Shown one piece after another: positions 14,301 to 21,371 of a DNA stretch of 22,836 nucleotides. The DNA comes from a virus. The notes under the pieces are model-generated. The model had not been told where the DNA came from. It searched no databases and saw only the letters and a list, made by a program, of their open reading frames with translations. Position 1 is the first letter of the stretch. Every line of letters starts with the position of its first letter. The DNA lies in the IMG/VR virus record IMGVR_UViG_3300031565_000402, positions 1-22,836 of that record; one strand, 5' to 3'. A program made the translations under genes and the position numbers.

Positions 14301-15630
14301 TACGTGTTTTCTTAAATTCAAAGGCACCGATATTTCTAACGGAAGTTATATAGAGGCATTACCTATAGGTGTTGATGGTGCTAAAATTAGAGGGTCACGT
14401 TTTTATCTAATAGAAATAGACGAGTTAGCTCAGATGCCTACTGATATAATTGATATGGTAATTAGACCAATGGCAGCTGTTCAATTAGAGCCTATGTTAA
14501 AGGTGCGTGAAATCGAACGTATACAGAAATTAATTGATGAAGGATTGGCAACAGAAGATGATATGATTGAAGATTCAGCTAATAAGATGATAATGACTTC
14601 ATCTGGGTATTATAAATTTAATCATATGTGGCATAGAATGAAATCATATTGGAAAGCCATGAAGGAAGAAGGTACTAATACTAAATACGCAGTTCATCAA
14701 GTACCCTATCAGATGTTACCTAAAGGATTTCTGGATATGAACAATGTCAACGAAGCTCGTAGAACTATGTCTAATATAGAGTTTATGATGGAATATGAAG
14801 CAGCTATGGTAGCTGATAGTGAGGGATTTTTTAAAGCTTCGTTACTAGAATCGTGTACTAGAGATAGTGATTTTACTATAAAATTAAGAGGTGAATCTGG
14901 TAAGGAATATATACTTGGAATAGATCCAAATCAAGGTGGATCAGCTTTATTTGGATTAATTGTGGTAGAGCTTGGATCACCAAATAAGATAGTGTATGTG
15001 CGCGGTATTAAAAAACAATCAACGCAAGAAATGACTAAATCAGTGCAGAGATTGATAAGTAGTTTTAATATAGTAAGAATATTTATGGATGCTCAAGGTG
15101 GTGGAAACGCAATAAAAGATTTACTAGCAGAGGGATACGGTGATAATACACCAATATTAGATATGGACGATGATGATACTAAATATTTACATGGACGACG
15201 TATATTACGTATGATTAATTTTTCTCCTACTTGGATATCAGATGCCAACTTTGATACACTATCATTACTTGAAAACAATAGATTAAGATTCCCTAATATA
15301 CCTAGAACATCATCAGAAATAGAAGAACGTATGTATGATGAGGTAAAGATGTTAAAGTCTCAGATGCTAAGTATAATAGTTACAGAAACAGCTAGAGGCG
15401 TAAGACACTTTGATACACCTAAAAAAGGTCAAAATAAGGATTTATATTCAGCTATGATATTGGCATCTTATGGTGTGAAAGAAATGACTAATACTATGGA
15501 ACGGGTTGATCCAAAATTAACTGAAGGTCTTATTAGGCATCATAGTGGAACTAATACGTTCACTTCAAACAAAATTACTGGTGTTGGTAAAGACTATATG
15601 AAAGACGCTGTGTTACAACGAAAACTATAA
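11398..15630 (+). CDS. terL: terminase large subunit precursor with two inteins, 1410 aa
   Basis: The host protein is split in three: 1-66, 492-520 and 938-1410, about 568 aa after splicing. Joined, the Walker A reads GRGFGK-T and the second junction GPSFRQ-SKMIF, both normal terminase sequences. The ATPase continues with Walker B LIEIDE (Asp1008, Glu1009) and coupling TSS. The C-terminal RNase H-like nuclease has its acids at Asp1176 (GIDPNQGG), Asp1231 (FMDAQGGG) and Asp1348 (NKDLYSA). It cuts and packages phage DNA into the prohead at the portal. The ATP site is incomplete until intein 1 leaves, so splicing is needed for activity. The gene starts 3 bp after the small subunit. Confidence 0.95.
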   Translation: MPVDIYEDMELLFNRGGSLVDFYRNYPILAAYDLLKVDLAPIQRIVLNDMWFKNYCISVAGRGFGKSQDINSLTHFDNKGLVYLYEELPPIPSYLSDGEEEIIDWDDRIYTSEGFKPTKRLCLESNIEGKRIETYSGFVNRGSNHHPLLTINDNCDFIYKSLSDFIPGDTVCIQRNQNIFGGLIIDSADAYLIGLFVGCGCVDINDNQSVISSELSIKNFCIDYCINNKVDYKITYDKRTESADKILFEEFDYFFYKYKINKLVPYSIRTSSRESQISFLQGYFDINSDVNTDGSVSCCSLYRKLLEEIQLMLLNFGITSRLYEKRIKSELNKSYFLDISSEDAYRFKELIGFTLYRKQNILDSYYDTEELDIDKAVIPYVFDLCAKISKYYDDVYKVKIKPNLTVELSNKNELTYKSIVEFLTQCKYVINNGFDLVGVKHDIEKLYNILYYNYYFDTIVSVDDWKGDCYDFEISMDGEPNYFTNGFINHNTFLLGINAVLHAMLYPGYRIGLIGPSFRQSLVLSDTCTTFWTDEGLKSTPIEFYNSIKSNHTLVQSSESQNKIVSKWENPDRACRYIKTTKGFELSGTVDHAIQVLDDKCNIVFKDLQDVSIDDNIVIKTGFNYFGNDNILPKCNLIGDWRTNSCKFPTELTSDMSYLFGLIIGDGCVSYKPRKYRVNFTSIDDDLLEYFKKYMCEYFGIDNVGSYQKTDAGCIQLNISNKNLCDFLIECGFTSTTALDKKIPTSIKKASKENIVNFLSGLFDTDGSCYTQNYDHYNSCEVSLSTSSLQLAKEVQSVLLNLGIISSFCVSGKACRKKLIGRDKYSECATSYKVRITWYSNLIKFRDIIGFRCEYKLNKLNGFINGLKNRKRTHSIVYDLGLPKNIISKDYDKFLEYKNKGFYFVKMVESDYFFAPTIDAEVENESCYWAGGFINHNSKMIFAEVEKLYQRAPLLREATEKKPTRGADTCFLKFKGTDISNGSYIEALPIGVDGAKIRGSRFYLIEIDELAQMPTDIIDMVIRPMAAVQLEPMLKVREIERIQKLIDEGLATEDDMIEDSANKMIMTSSGYYKFNHMWHRMKSYWKAMKEEGTNTKYAVHQVPYQMLPKGFLDMNNVNEARRTMSNIEFMMEYEAAMVADSEGFFKASLLESCTRDSDFTIKLRGESGKEYILGIDPNQGGSALFGLIVVELGSPNKIVYVRGIKKQSTQEMTKSVQRLISSFNIVRIFMDAQGGGNAIKDLLAEGYGDNTPILDMDDDDTKYLHGRRILRMINFSPTWISDANFDTLSLLENNRLRFPNIPRTSSEIEERMYDEVKMLKSQMLSIIVTETARGVRHFDTPKKGQNKDLYSAMILASYGVKEMTNTMERVDPKLTEGLIRHHSGTNTFTSNKITGVGKDYMKDAVLQRKL
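11596..12870 (+). mobile_element. intein 1 in terL, 425 aa, endonuclease domain degenerate
   Basis: It begins at Ser67 (SQDINSLTHFDNKG, block A with N-S-L in the usual D-(T/S)-x place) and ends at NGFINHN before Thr492. Block B is GSNHHPLLTI. Removing it restores Walker A GRGFGK-T; starting at the next residue, Gln68, would leave GKST and fits block A less well. The middle holds a LAGLIDADG endonuclease region: motif 1 LIGLFVGCGCV (residues 192-202) has Cys199 where the catalytic Asp belongs, and motif 2 GYFDINSD has Asn287 there. The splicing parts look intact; the endonuclease is probably dead. Confidence 0.9.
12958..14208 (+). mobile_element. intein 2 in terL, 417 aa, LAGLIDADG endonuclease intact
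   Basis: It begins at Ser521 (SLVLSDTCTTFWTDEG) and ends GGFINHN before Ser938. Block B is GTVDHAI. Excision joins GPSFRQ to SKMIF, a common terminase stretch. Both LAGLIDADG-type motifs keep their acids: GLIIGDGCV with Asp666 and LSGLFDTDGS with Asp766, so homing activity is likely. Only 29 terminase residues separate the two inteins. Nucleophile +1 is Ser and the penultimate residue His, as usual. Confidence 0.93.
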
Positions 15631-15637
15631 TAATTTA

Positions 15638-15676
15638 ACTAACCTCCTAGTTATTAGTGGGGGTGTTATTTTTTTT
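15638..15676 (+). terminator. Rho-independent terminator after terL
   Basis: AACCTCC (15641-15647) pairs with GGGG-T-GTT (15660-15667) with one bulged T and one T-G pair, followed by A and a run of eight T (15669-15676). This is the classical form. The T-run sits just before GGAGG of the next gene, so some readthrough or a promoter for the membrane-protein gene may exist. It would separate terminase transcription from the head genes. Confidence 0.65.
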
Positions 15677-15692
15677 GGAGGTATTGTTAGCT

Positions 15693-16094
15693 ATGAATGA
15701 AAAAGAAATAGATAATGTTGATAAAGTAACTGTTGGTGAAGTATTAAATGAAGTACAAACAGATATAGATAATTTACAGATGTCTATCGATAGTAAGTTT
15801 AAGCAAAGACGTGATTCATTACTAATCGCAAAACAAACCAAAAACTACTTTATAGTAAAAAATATTTTTTGGGATAAATGGTTTCAGAAACTTTTTGCTC
15901 AATTTATTTCTGTTAAAATATGGGTTATGATTTTGATTACTGTATTATTAGGTATTGGGTTAATAACAAATATACAGTTTGTTTCTATATTAGGTATTAT
16001 TATGGGATTAAAAGGAGCATTTCAGGTGGCTGATGTGTGGCATAAAAGTAACAATAATGATGTTATAGAAAGAAGTGCTATGGATAAAACCTAA
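15693..16094 (+). CDS. small membrane protein between terL and portal, 133 aa
   Basis: Residues 1-50 are soluble, acidic then basic, and helical. Residues 75-92 and 94-112 are two adjacent hydrophobic segments, probably two transmembrane helices in a hairpin. The end is polar. The start is ATG 15693, with GGAGG at 15677-15681; an earlier codon at 15657 lies in the terminator. Gene order suggests virion or lysis-related functions, but two-helix proteins are also common among holins and membrane-anchored inhibitors. No family was recognised. Confidence 0.6.
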   Translation: MNEKEIDNVDKVTVGEVLNEVQTDIDNLQMSIDSKFKQRRDSLLIAKQTKNYFIVKNIFWDKWFQKLFAQFISVKIWVMILITVLLGIGLITNIQFVSILGIIMGLKGAFQVADVWHKSNNNDVIERSAMDKT

Positions 16095-16113
16095 TTTAGT
16101 GATTAAATATATA

Positions 16114-16129
16114 ATATACATATGTATAT
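16114..16129. repeat. 16-bp perfect palindrome before the portal gene
   Basis: ATATACATATGTATAT is self-complementary. A TATAAT at 16110-16115 overlaps its left end. The gene AGGAG site and start follow at 16139-16152. It may be an operator at a late promoter, or an AT-rich chance palindrome. A related ATATGTATA is found before the protease gene. Confidence 0.4.
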
Positions 16130-16151
16130 GTATTAATAGGAGATATAGTTT

Positions 16152-18023
16152 ATGGATTCTAAAGATATATCAAAAGTAACTGCTGACCTAAAGAAAAATT
16201 ATCCAGACATCGGTTTGCATAAGATAGAATGGGATGGTAGTAAGGCGTCTTTGTACGTACATCCAACTAAAAAAGTATTAGCTGGGTTAGAGTCTAAAGA
16301 TGCTATTAAAATGAGAACAGTAGAGCGTGCCGCTACTGTGAGAAGACAAACTCTAGATAGGTCTGGTTTAGATTTATCTCAGAATTATAGAGCTCCTTAC
16401 GAGGATACGCCACAAGAACTATTTAAGAGATCAATGAAATATTATGTTGAGCAGGATATTTATGGCTCAACTATTGATGTTCTAACAAATTTATCATCAA
16501 AGGGATTTGAAAATGATTCTGACGATTCTGATATAAAGTTATTTTTTGATGTGTGGAATTTGGATGTTAACTTTAAAGAAATAATTAATTGGATATTTTT
16601 TGATTTGTTTAGAGTAGGAATGGTTAGAACGTATAAATCAGTAGGTAAATATGAGCCAGGTATAACTTATTTATCTAATATACCGGGCACTAAAGTAGAA
16701 CGAAGTATATTAAAAGAAATATCAGCTAGAGCTGAAAGAATTAATAAACGAAGATCACAATTGTTGTCTAAGAATAAAGAGCTTGCTCAAAAGAAAAAAA
16801 AGTGGTCATCTGGTTATATGCCTATTAGGTATACAATATTAAATCCACTTAGTTTAGAAATTAATGGGAGTTTATTATTTAATGATACTAAGGTTACATT
16901 ACAGCCGTCAGATGAATTGAAAAAACTATTATCTAAACCTAGTTCTGAACTTACTACAGAAGAAAAAGAAATAATTAAGTTACTACCAAGTGACTTCAAG
17001 AAAAGTGTAGAAGAAGGTGGTGGTATAGATTTACCTAGTGAGTATGTTGGTTCAGTTGATTACCGTAAAATGCCTTATGAAAGATATCCAAGGCCTAGAG
17101 GTGTTAAAGCGTTTGAGGCTATAGAATATAAAAATGCTTTAAGACAAGCTGATCTTAGTACACTAGATGGTATAACAAATTATATATTAAAAATAACCGT
17201 TGGTAACGATGAGTTTCCTGTGACAGAACAATCACAACTAACCGCTGTTGCAAATTTATTTGATACAACGTCTAAATCATTTGATGTGGTTTGGAATCAC
17301 ACTTTGAATATTGAAAAAATAGTGTCTCCTGAGATAGAAGCAGTTCTTGGACAGGACAAATATTTACAAGTAAATCAAGATATTACTGGTGCAATAGCTA
17401 TGTCTAGGGCTCTTATAGATGGTACAGGTGATATTGATCAAGCTGAAGCCGCACTGTTAGCTAGAACTATTAGTGAGGAAGTATGGTATGCACGCTCTCA
17501 AGTAGAACGCTGGATATATAATGAATATAGAGAGATAGCTGAATCACAAGGATTTGATAGATTCCCTAAAGTTAGGTGGGACAATACTGTACTTAAAGAT
17601 ATTATACTTTATATGAGTACTATTTCTCAATTGGTAGATAGAAGAATGATATCTTACCGTACTGCAACAGAACAACTTGGGTTTGAATTTGATAATGAAT
17701 TTTCAAATATGGAATTAGAACTACCTAGTGTTCTGGATGGTACACTAGGTATAGTAGGTAGCCCATTTCAAAAAAGTTCCGATGGCATACAGCCTACACA
17801 AAAAGCTCCTGTTGGAACACCATCAGCTGGTAGACCAAAAGGTAAAGTAGCTAAACCTAAATCAAAAGAAACAAAAGTTTCAAAAACTACTAAAGTACCA
17901 AACCAATCACCGAGTAATCAACCAAATAACCAGGCAGCAAGTATATTGAGAGAAGCTGCAAAAATTATGACAGATGAGCAATTTGAGTCATTTACTGAAG
18001 GTTTTTTATCAAGCTTATCCTAA
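16152..18023 (+). CDS. portal protein, 623 aa
   Basis: Size, place between large terminase and head protease, and sequence style agree with a portal: an N-terminal wing (YEDTPQELFKRSMKYYVEQDIYGSTIDVL), a helical stem around 135-165, a basic loop near 195-225 (RRSQLLSKNKELAQKKKKW), beta-rich wing segments (YTILNPLSLEINGSLLF), and a C-terminal helical crown (LKDIILYMSTISQLVDRRMISYRTATEQLGF). The last 90 residues include a Pro/Lys/Ser-rich linker (545-595), probably disordered, and a short helix. It forms the dodecameric ring for DNA entry and terminase docking. AGGAG precedes ATG 16152. Confidence 0.8.
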   Translation: MDSKDISKVTADLKKNYPDIGLHKIEWDGSKASLYVHPTKKVLAGLESKDAIKMRTVERAATVRRQTLDRSGLDLSQNYRAPYEDTPQELFKRSMKYYVEQDIYGSTIDVLTNLSSKGFENDSDDSDIKLFFDVWNLDVNFKEIINWIFFDLFRVGMVRTYKSVGKYEPGITYLSNIPGTKVERSILKEISARAERINKRRSQLLSKNKELAQKKKKWSSGYMPIRYTILNPLSLEINGSLLFNDTKVTLQPSDELKKLLSKPSSELTTEEKEIIKLLPSDFKKSVEEGGGIDLPSEYVGSVDYRKMPYERYPRPRGVKAFEAIEYKNALRQADLSTLDGITNYILKITVGNDEFPVTEQSQLTAVANLFDTTSKSFDVVWNHTLNIEKIVSPEIEAVLGQDKYLQVNQDITGAIAMSRALIDGTGDIDQAEAALLARTISEEVWYARSQVERWIYNEYREIAESQGFDRFPKVRWDNTVLKDIILYMSTISQLVDRRMISYRTATEQLGFEFDNEFSNMELELPSVLDGTLGIVGSPFQKSSDGIQPTQKAPVGTPSAGRPKGKVAKPKSKETKVSKTTKVPNQSPSNQPNNQAASILREAAKIMTDEQFESFTEGFLSSLS

Positions 18024-18110
18024 TATAATTGAATTTTAAATAACTTGTAATTATCTAACTTTCTTATTAGTAGGAATATATGTATACATTTTTTATAGGA
18101 GGGGTTACTT

Positions 18111-19205
18111 GTGTCTAAAAACAAACCTATACTACTAGAGGCTGAAATTAATATAATAGATAGTACTGAAGATCTTATGAGAGAAGTAGCTTCTATTGTA
18201 GAGTTTCCGAAAAATAAAACGCCTGATATGTTATTTTTTACTGGTTGCTTTGTTTCTTCTGGTGAAAATTTAAATCATGCTTATTTTATGCCATCTGAAT
18301 TAGTTAAATCATTTAATAGTATAATAAATAAACCACTTGACATAGAACACGAAGAAGATGTTATAGTGGGACATATATATTCTAGTGCGTTCGTAGATCA
18401 ATCTGGAAATAAACTAGAATTAGAAACTTTATCAACTATGGATGAAAAAGCACTTGATATGATGGATTTAGATATAATAATAGGTGGTATTATATATAAA
18501 AGTCGTTTTCCAGAGATGGCTGAAGAGGTTACAGATGATAAATGGAAACTATCAATGGAGACGTATTTTCAGGACTATGATATTAAAGTAGGTAACTTAA
18601 TTATGAGTAGACAGGAAGCTGAAGTTATGGGACTTGCATCGTTTGATAATATTGGTAGAATTGCAGATATAATCAAAGGTGGTGTACAAGTAGCTTCTGG
18701 TGAAATAGCAAGAGTACTAAGAGACCTTATGTTTTCTGGATGTGGTTTAGTAGAAAAACCCGCTAATCCTAGGTCTTTAATATTTACTACTGCCGCAGAA
18801 TCAAAAAATAAAAATAAAGAAGCTATTTTGGTTGATTTGGATAAAATAGACGGTGTAGGAGATATTGATATACCGATTAAAAAAACTAAAAAAACCAAAG
18901 CTGATATTAGTGCTGAAGATATTAGATCACAGACAAGTATTGGTATATGTGTAAGTTATAAAAAATATTTATATGCCAACGAACCTGTTGGCCCTGACAC
19001 TGAGATTTTACATGAAAATTGGTGTACGTTATATGAGTCTGGTTGTACTTCTTTTGGACGTGATACAACTGATCCAAATTGTTTACGTAATCAAATAGCA
19101 CAACAGGCAGCATCGTACGCCGAATCGAAGTTGTTAGAAATGAATAAAACAGATAAACGAGGCGGGTTATTAAAAGAATTAAAAAAAGTAATTAAAAAAA
19201 TATAA
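18111..19205 (+). CDS. head maturation (prohead) serine protease, 364 aa
   Basis: Residues about 35-225 match phage prohead proteases: NKPLDIEHEEDVIVGHI with catalytic His80, KLSMETYFQDYD with the nucleophile Ser148 at the usual (L/M)S(I/M) position, and GCGLVEKPANPRS, the characteristic V-x-x-P-A-N. It cleaves scaffold and capsid N-termini inside the prohead. The start is GTG 18111, with AGGAGGGG about 6 nt upstream. The last 130 residues are an extension with a Lys-rich linker, then a domain with Cys280, Cys305, Cys312 and Cys324. Gap upstream holds ATGTATACAT. Confidence 0.8.
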   Translation: MSKNKPILLEAEINIIDSTEDLMREVASIVEFPKNKTPDMLFFTGCFVSSGENLNHAYFMPSELVKSFNSIINKPLDIEHEEDVIVGHIYSSAFVDQSGNKLELETLSTMDEKALDMMDLDIIIGGIIYKSRFPEMAEEVTDDKWKLSMETYFQDYDIKVGNLIMSRQEAEVMGLASFDNIGRIADIIKGGVQVASGEIARVLRDLMFSGCGLVEKPANPRSLIFTTAAESKNKNKEAILVDLDKIDGVGDIDIPIKKTKKTKADISAEDIRSQTSIGICVSYKKYLYANEPVGPDTEILHENWCTLYESGCTSFGRDTTDPNCLRNQIAQQAASYAESKLLEMNKTDKRGGLLKELKKVIKKI

Positions 19206-19219
19206 GGAGGTAATCGCTC

Positions 19220-19639
19220 ATGCCACAAGCAAAATTATCAGGTAGGAGTATACCTAAAGTTGTAAGAGTAAATGCGGATGATAAAGATGCGTGTTTATAT
19301 AAGAACTTAGGTAATGGACGTAGGGTGCCTTTTCTATGGGCTACTACAGTAACATTGGCATCAGGTACTAATGAAATATTAGTAGCTAGCGGTGTAGAGT
19401 TTAGTTCTTTTAAACTTTCAGAAGGTAGATTTAGTGTACTGCCAAATAGTGATGATGATGTTGGAAGATATTATATAGACAAAGACACTACTTTGAATAC
19501 AGCCACTTTAAAAGTTACATCATCTGTAGCTGCTATTAATGTAGACTTTGATGTAATGGTGTTTTTAGGTGATAGTGCTGTATTTGATTCTAATTCGTCA
19601 AACCAGATTTGGAAGAGACGTGATTCGAATTCTATGTAA
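19220..19639 (+). CDS. small beta-rich structural protein, 139 aa
   Basis: Mostly short strands (VPFLWATTVTLASGTNEILVASG, TATLKVTSSVAAINVDFDVMVFLG), no Cys except one at residue 25, and no long helix. The place between protease and scaffold and the composition suggest a head component such as a decoration or neck protein. AAGGAGGT lies about 8 nt upstream. No family was recognised; the role is inference from context. Confidence 0.6.
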   Translation: MPQAKLSGRSIPKVVRVNADDKDACLYKNLGNGRRVPFLWATTVTLASGTNEILVASGVEFSSFKLSEGRFSVLPNSDDDVGRYYIDKDTTLNTATLKVTSSVAAINVDFDVMVFLGDSAVFDSNSSNQIWKRRDSNSM

Positions 19640-19673
19640 TTAAGTTTTAAGGTTATAAGGAAAAGGATTATAA

Positions 19674-19726
19674 GTAAATTTGAGATATTAAATAAACGTG
19701 GGGTTGGTAGCTTATTACAAATTTAC
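19674..19726 (+). repeat. 9-bp inverted repeat in the scaffold leader
   Basis: GTAAATTTG (19674-19682) and CAAATTTAC (19718-19726) are perfect complements and enclose 35 nt, including GTGGGGTTGG. The gap from 19640 to 19754 also has two AAGG(A/-)TTATAAG copies (near 19649 and 19663). A long-range stem in the leader of a highly expressed gene is plausible. It is not a terminator (no T-run). Confidence 0.4.
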
Positions 19727-19754
19727 GAAAACTTTATAAGGAGGTTTAATTTCT

Positions 19755-20633
19755 ATGAATGATCAACTGGTACAGAACATTGAGACTATCGTTGATAAAA
19801 TCTTCAAGCAAAAAGAAGAAGCTGATATGAGAAAAGAAACTGAAACAGCTTTGACTAATGCTGCTGAAACTATTACACAGCTTAATGCATCTTTAGAGGC
19901 AAAAGATGAAACACATAAGGCTGAAGTTTCAAGTTTACAGGAAACAATTGATTCACTTGAATCTCAATTGAGTGAATTGTCGAATGATAAAAAGGCTCTT
20001 GAAGATGAAAAAGCGAAGTTAGATGAGGAAAAAGAACAACTAACCGAAAGGGCTGCTACTGCTGAGAAAAGTCTGGATGATATGCGTAAAGATCAGCTAT
20101 CAAAAGATAGAATGGAAATTCTCACAACTGCAGGAATAGCTTCTACTAATAAAGAAGCTCAGTGTGAAAAAGTTAGAGATATGAGTGAAGAAGATTTTGC
20201 TTCTTATAAGGATGAATTAGTGTCAGTTAGGGATTTTATTGTTAAGGAACTAGAAAGTAAGACTGATAATAGTCCAGACGCTTTAGCGGCTGCTCAAGCT
20301 GCTCAGGCTAAAAAAGACGCAGAAGAAGAAAAAGCAAAACAAAAAGTATTAATAGCTGCAAGACTCGAAGAACTGAAATTAGTCGGAGCTGACATTGTTG
20401 ATGAGGCAGAAATTGCCAAAATTCAGAAAATGGATGACGAGGCATTTGCTTCATTTAAAGATGAGGTAGTTGCTTCTATAGATTCTGACGATGTATTCGA
20501 TCCTATTGACCCTAAGAGGGCTATAGCAGCTGCACTTAATATGGAAGCCGAGCCTAACAAAGACATGGTATCTAAATACCGTGAACTTGGTGCCGCAATG
20601 GCAGATAGTATTAAGTCAAAAGCAACAAGATAG
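19755..20633 (+). CDS. scaffold (prohead core) protein, 292 aa
   Basis: Residues 18-118 are a long Glu/Lys/Ser coiled coil. Residues 119-157 and 204-242 are two related units sharing (M/L)E-(I/E)-L, then a D(E/D)-x-F-A-S-(Y/F)-KDE core, joined by an Ala/Gln/Lys linker (165-203). The C-terminus is a basic helix (KYRELGAAMADSIKSKATR), as expected for a capsid-binding scaffold end. Position between the protease and the major capsid gene fits. It guides capsid assembly and is then degraded. Strong AAGGAGG lies upstream. Confidence 0.8.
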   Translation: MNDQLVQNIETIVDKIFKQKEEADMRKETETALTNAAETITQLNASLEAKDETHKAEVSSLQETIDSLESQLSELSNDKKALEDEKAKLDEEKEQLTERAATAEKSLDDMRKDQLSKDRMEILTTAGIASTNKEAQCEKVRDMSEEDFASYKDELVSVRDFIVKELESKTDNSPDALAAAQAAQAKKDAEEEKAKQKVLIAARLEELKLVGADIVDEAEIAKIQKMDDEAFASFKDEVVASIDSDDVFDPIDPKRAIAAALNMEAEPNKDMVSKYRELGAAMADSIKSKATR

Positions 20634-20677
20634 AAAAATATTTTAATTAAATTATAAGATAAGGAGGAATGGTAATT

Positions 20678-21283
20678 ATGTTTATTCCCAGACATCCTGT
20701 GGTTGAGAATCAATTTTGTCAGTTTGGTGAAACAAGTACTAGTACTGGGGTAGGTGCTGTGTTGGCTTATGCTGGTTCTGTATGTTACCTTGTTAATGCT
20801 GCTGCAAATCAGGAAGCAATAATTGGTCTTTATGATGCTATATCTACTTATACATCTCCAGAGAATTTACCATTTGGATTTTTAATGCAGAAGGTAAAAT
20901 CTGGTTATCACCAAGTACACCCATCTGGGTTTTATATGCCTGGTGATCTAGGTTCGTCAGACGTTATTGCGCAACCTAAGTATAATGCTAATGGTCAAAT
21001 CAGTGGTACAAAAGCCGCTGCTGTTGGCGTAGCTCATTTAGGTATTTGGGATACAGTTCATTATGCCGTAGAAACTTCTGGAACAGATGTTATGAAACCT
21101 GGTGACATTCTCTATGTTGATAAAACAAGTGCTGAATGTAAGGTAAATAATAGTAATGCTAATGTGCCTACAGGCGTATCAGCTTCTGTTGCTAGAGTTG
21201 TTAAAGGCGCTAGTGCAGCACAGGTAGAAGCTAATATTAATAACACTACCTTGTATCCTATTAGAATAAAACTCTTAATATAA
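20678..21283 (+). CDS. decoration-like head protein before the major capsid gene, 201 aa
   Basis: Rich in Ala, Gly, Val and Ser with short strands, no coiled coil, and motifs such as KPGDILYVDKTSAE and GVSASVARVVKGAS, as in capsid cement proteins. ATG 20678 is chosen: AAGGAGG ends at 20667, 10 nt away, while ATG 20669 is only 1 nt from it. It sits between scaffold and major capsid gene, where lambda-like phages put their head-stabilising protein. Identification is from context and composition. Confidence 0.6.
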   Translation: MFIPRHPVVENQFCQFGETSTSTGVGAVLAYAGSVCYLVNAAANQEAIIGLYDAISTYTSPENLPFGFLMQKVKSGYHQVHPSGFYMPGDLGSSDVIAQPKYNANGQISGTKAAAVGVAHLGIWDTVHYAVETSGTDVMKPGDILYVDKTSAECKVNNSNANVPTGVSASVARVVKGASAAQVEANINNTTLYPIRIKLLI

Positions 21284-21371
21284 GTATTTATAAAAATAAG
21301 TTGAATTATGGATCAATACGTTTGTCATTAATTAAGCGTATCCAAAACTCTTGAAGGAGGATATTGTTATT

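Noticed and set aside
11398-15630. Group I introns as the cause of the long terminase gene
   Set aside because: The frame is open throughout and the insertions have intein blocks A, B and the HN ends; no intron-type interruption is needed.
15657-15692. Earlier start for the membrane protein after terL
   Set aside because: The extra codons come from the terminator stem and T-run; ATG 15693 has GGAGG.
21309-21343. GGAT...ATACG / CGTATCC stem before the capsid gene as a regulatory hairpin
   Set aside because: Pairing needs a 4-nt bulge and only 5 bp are continuous; too weak to report as a feature.
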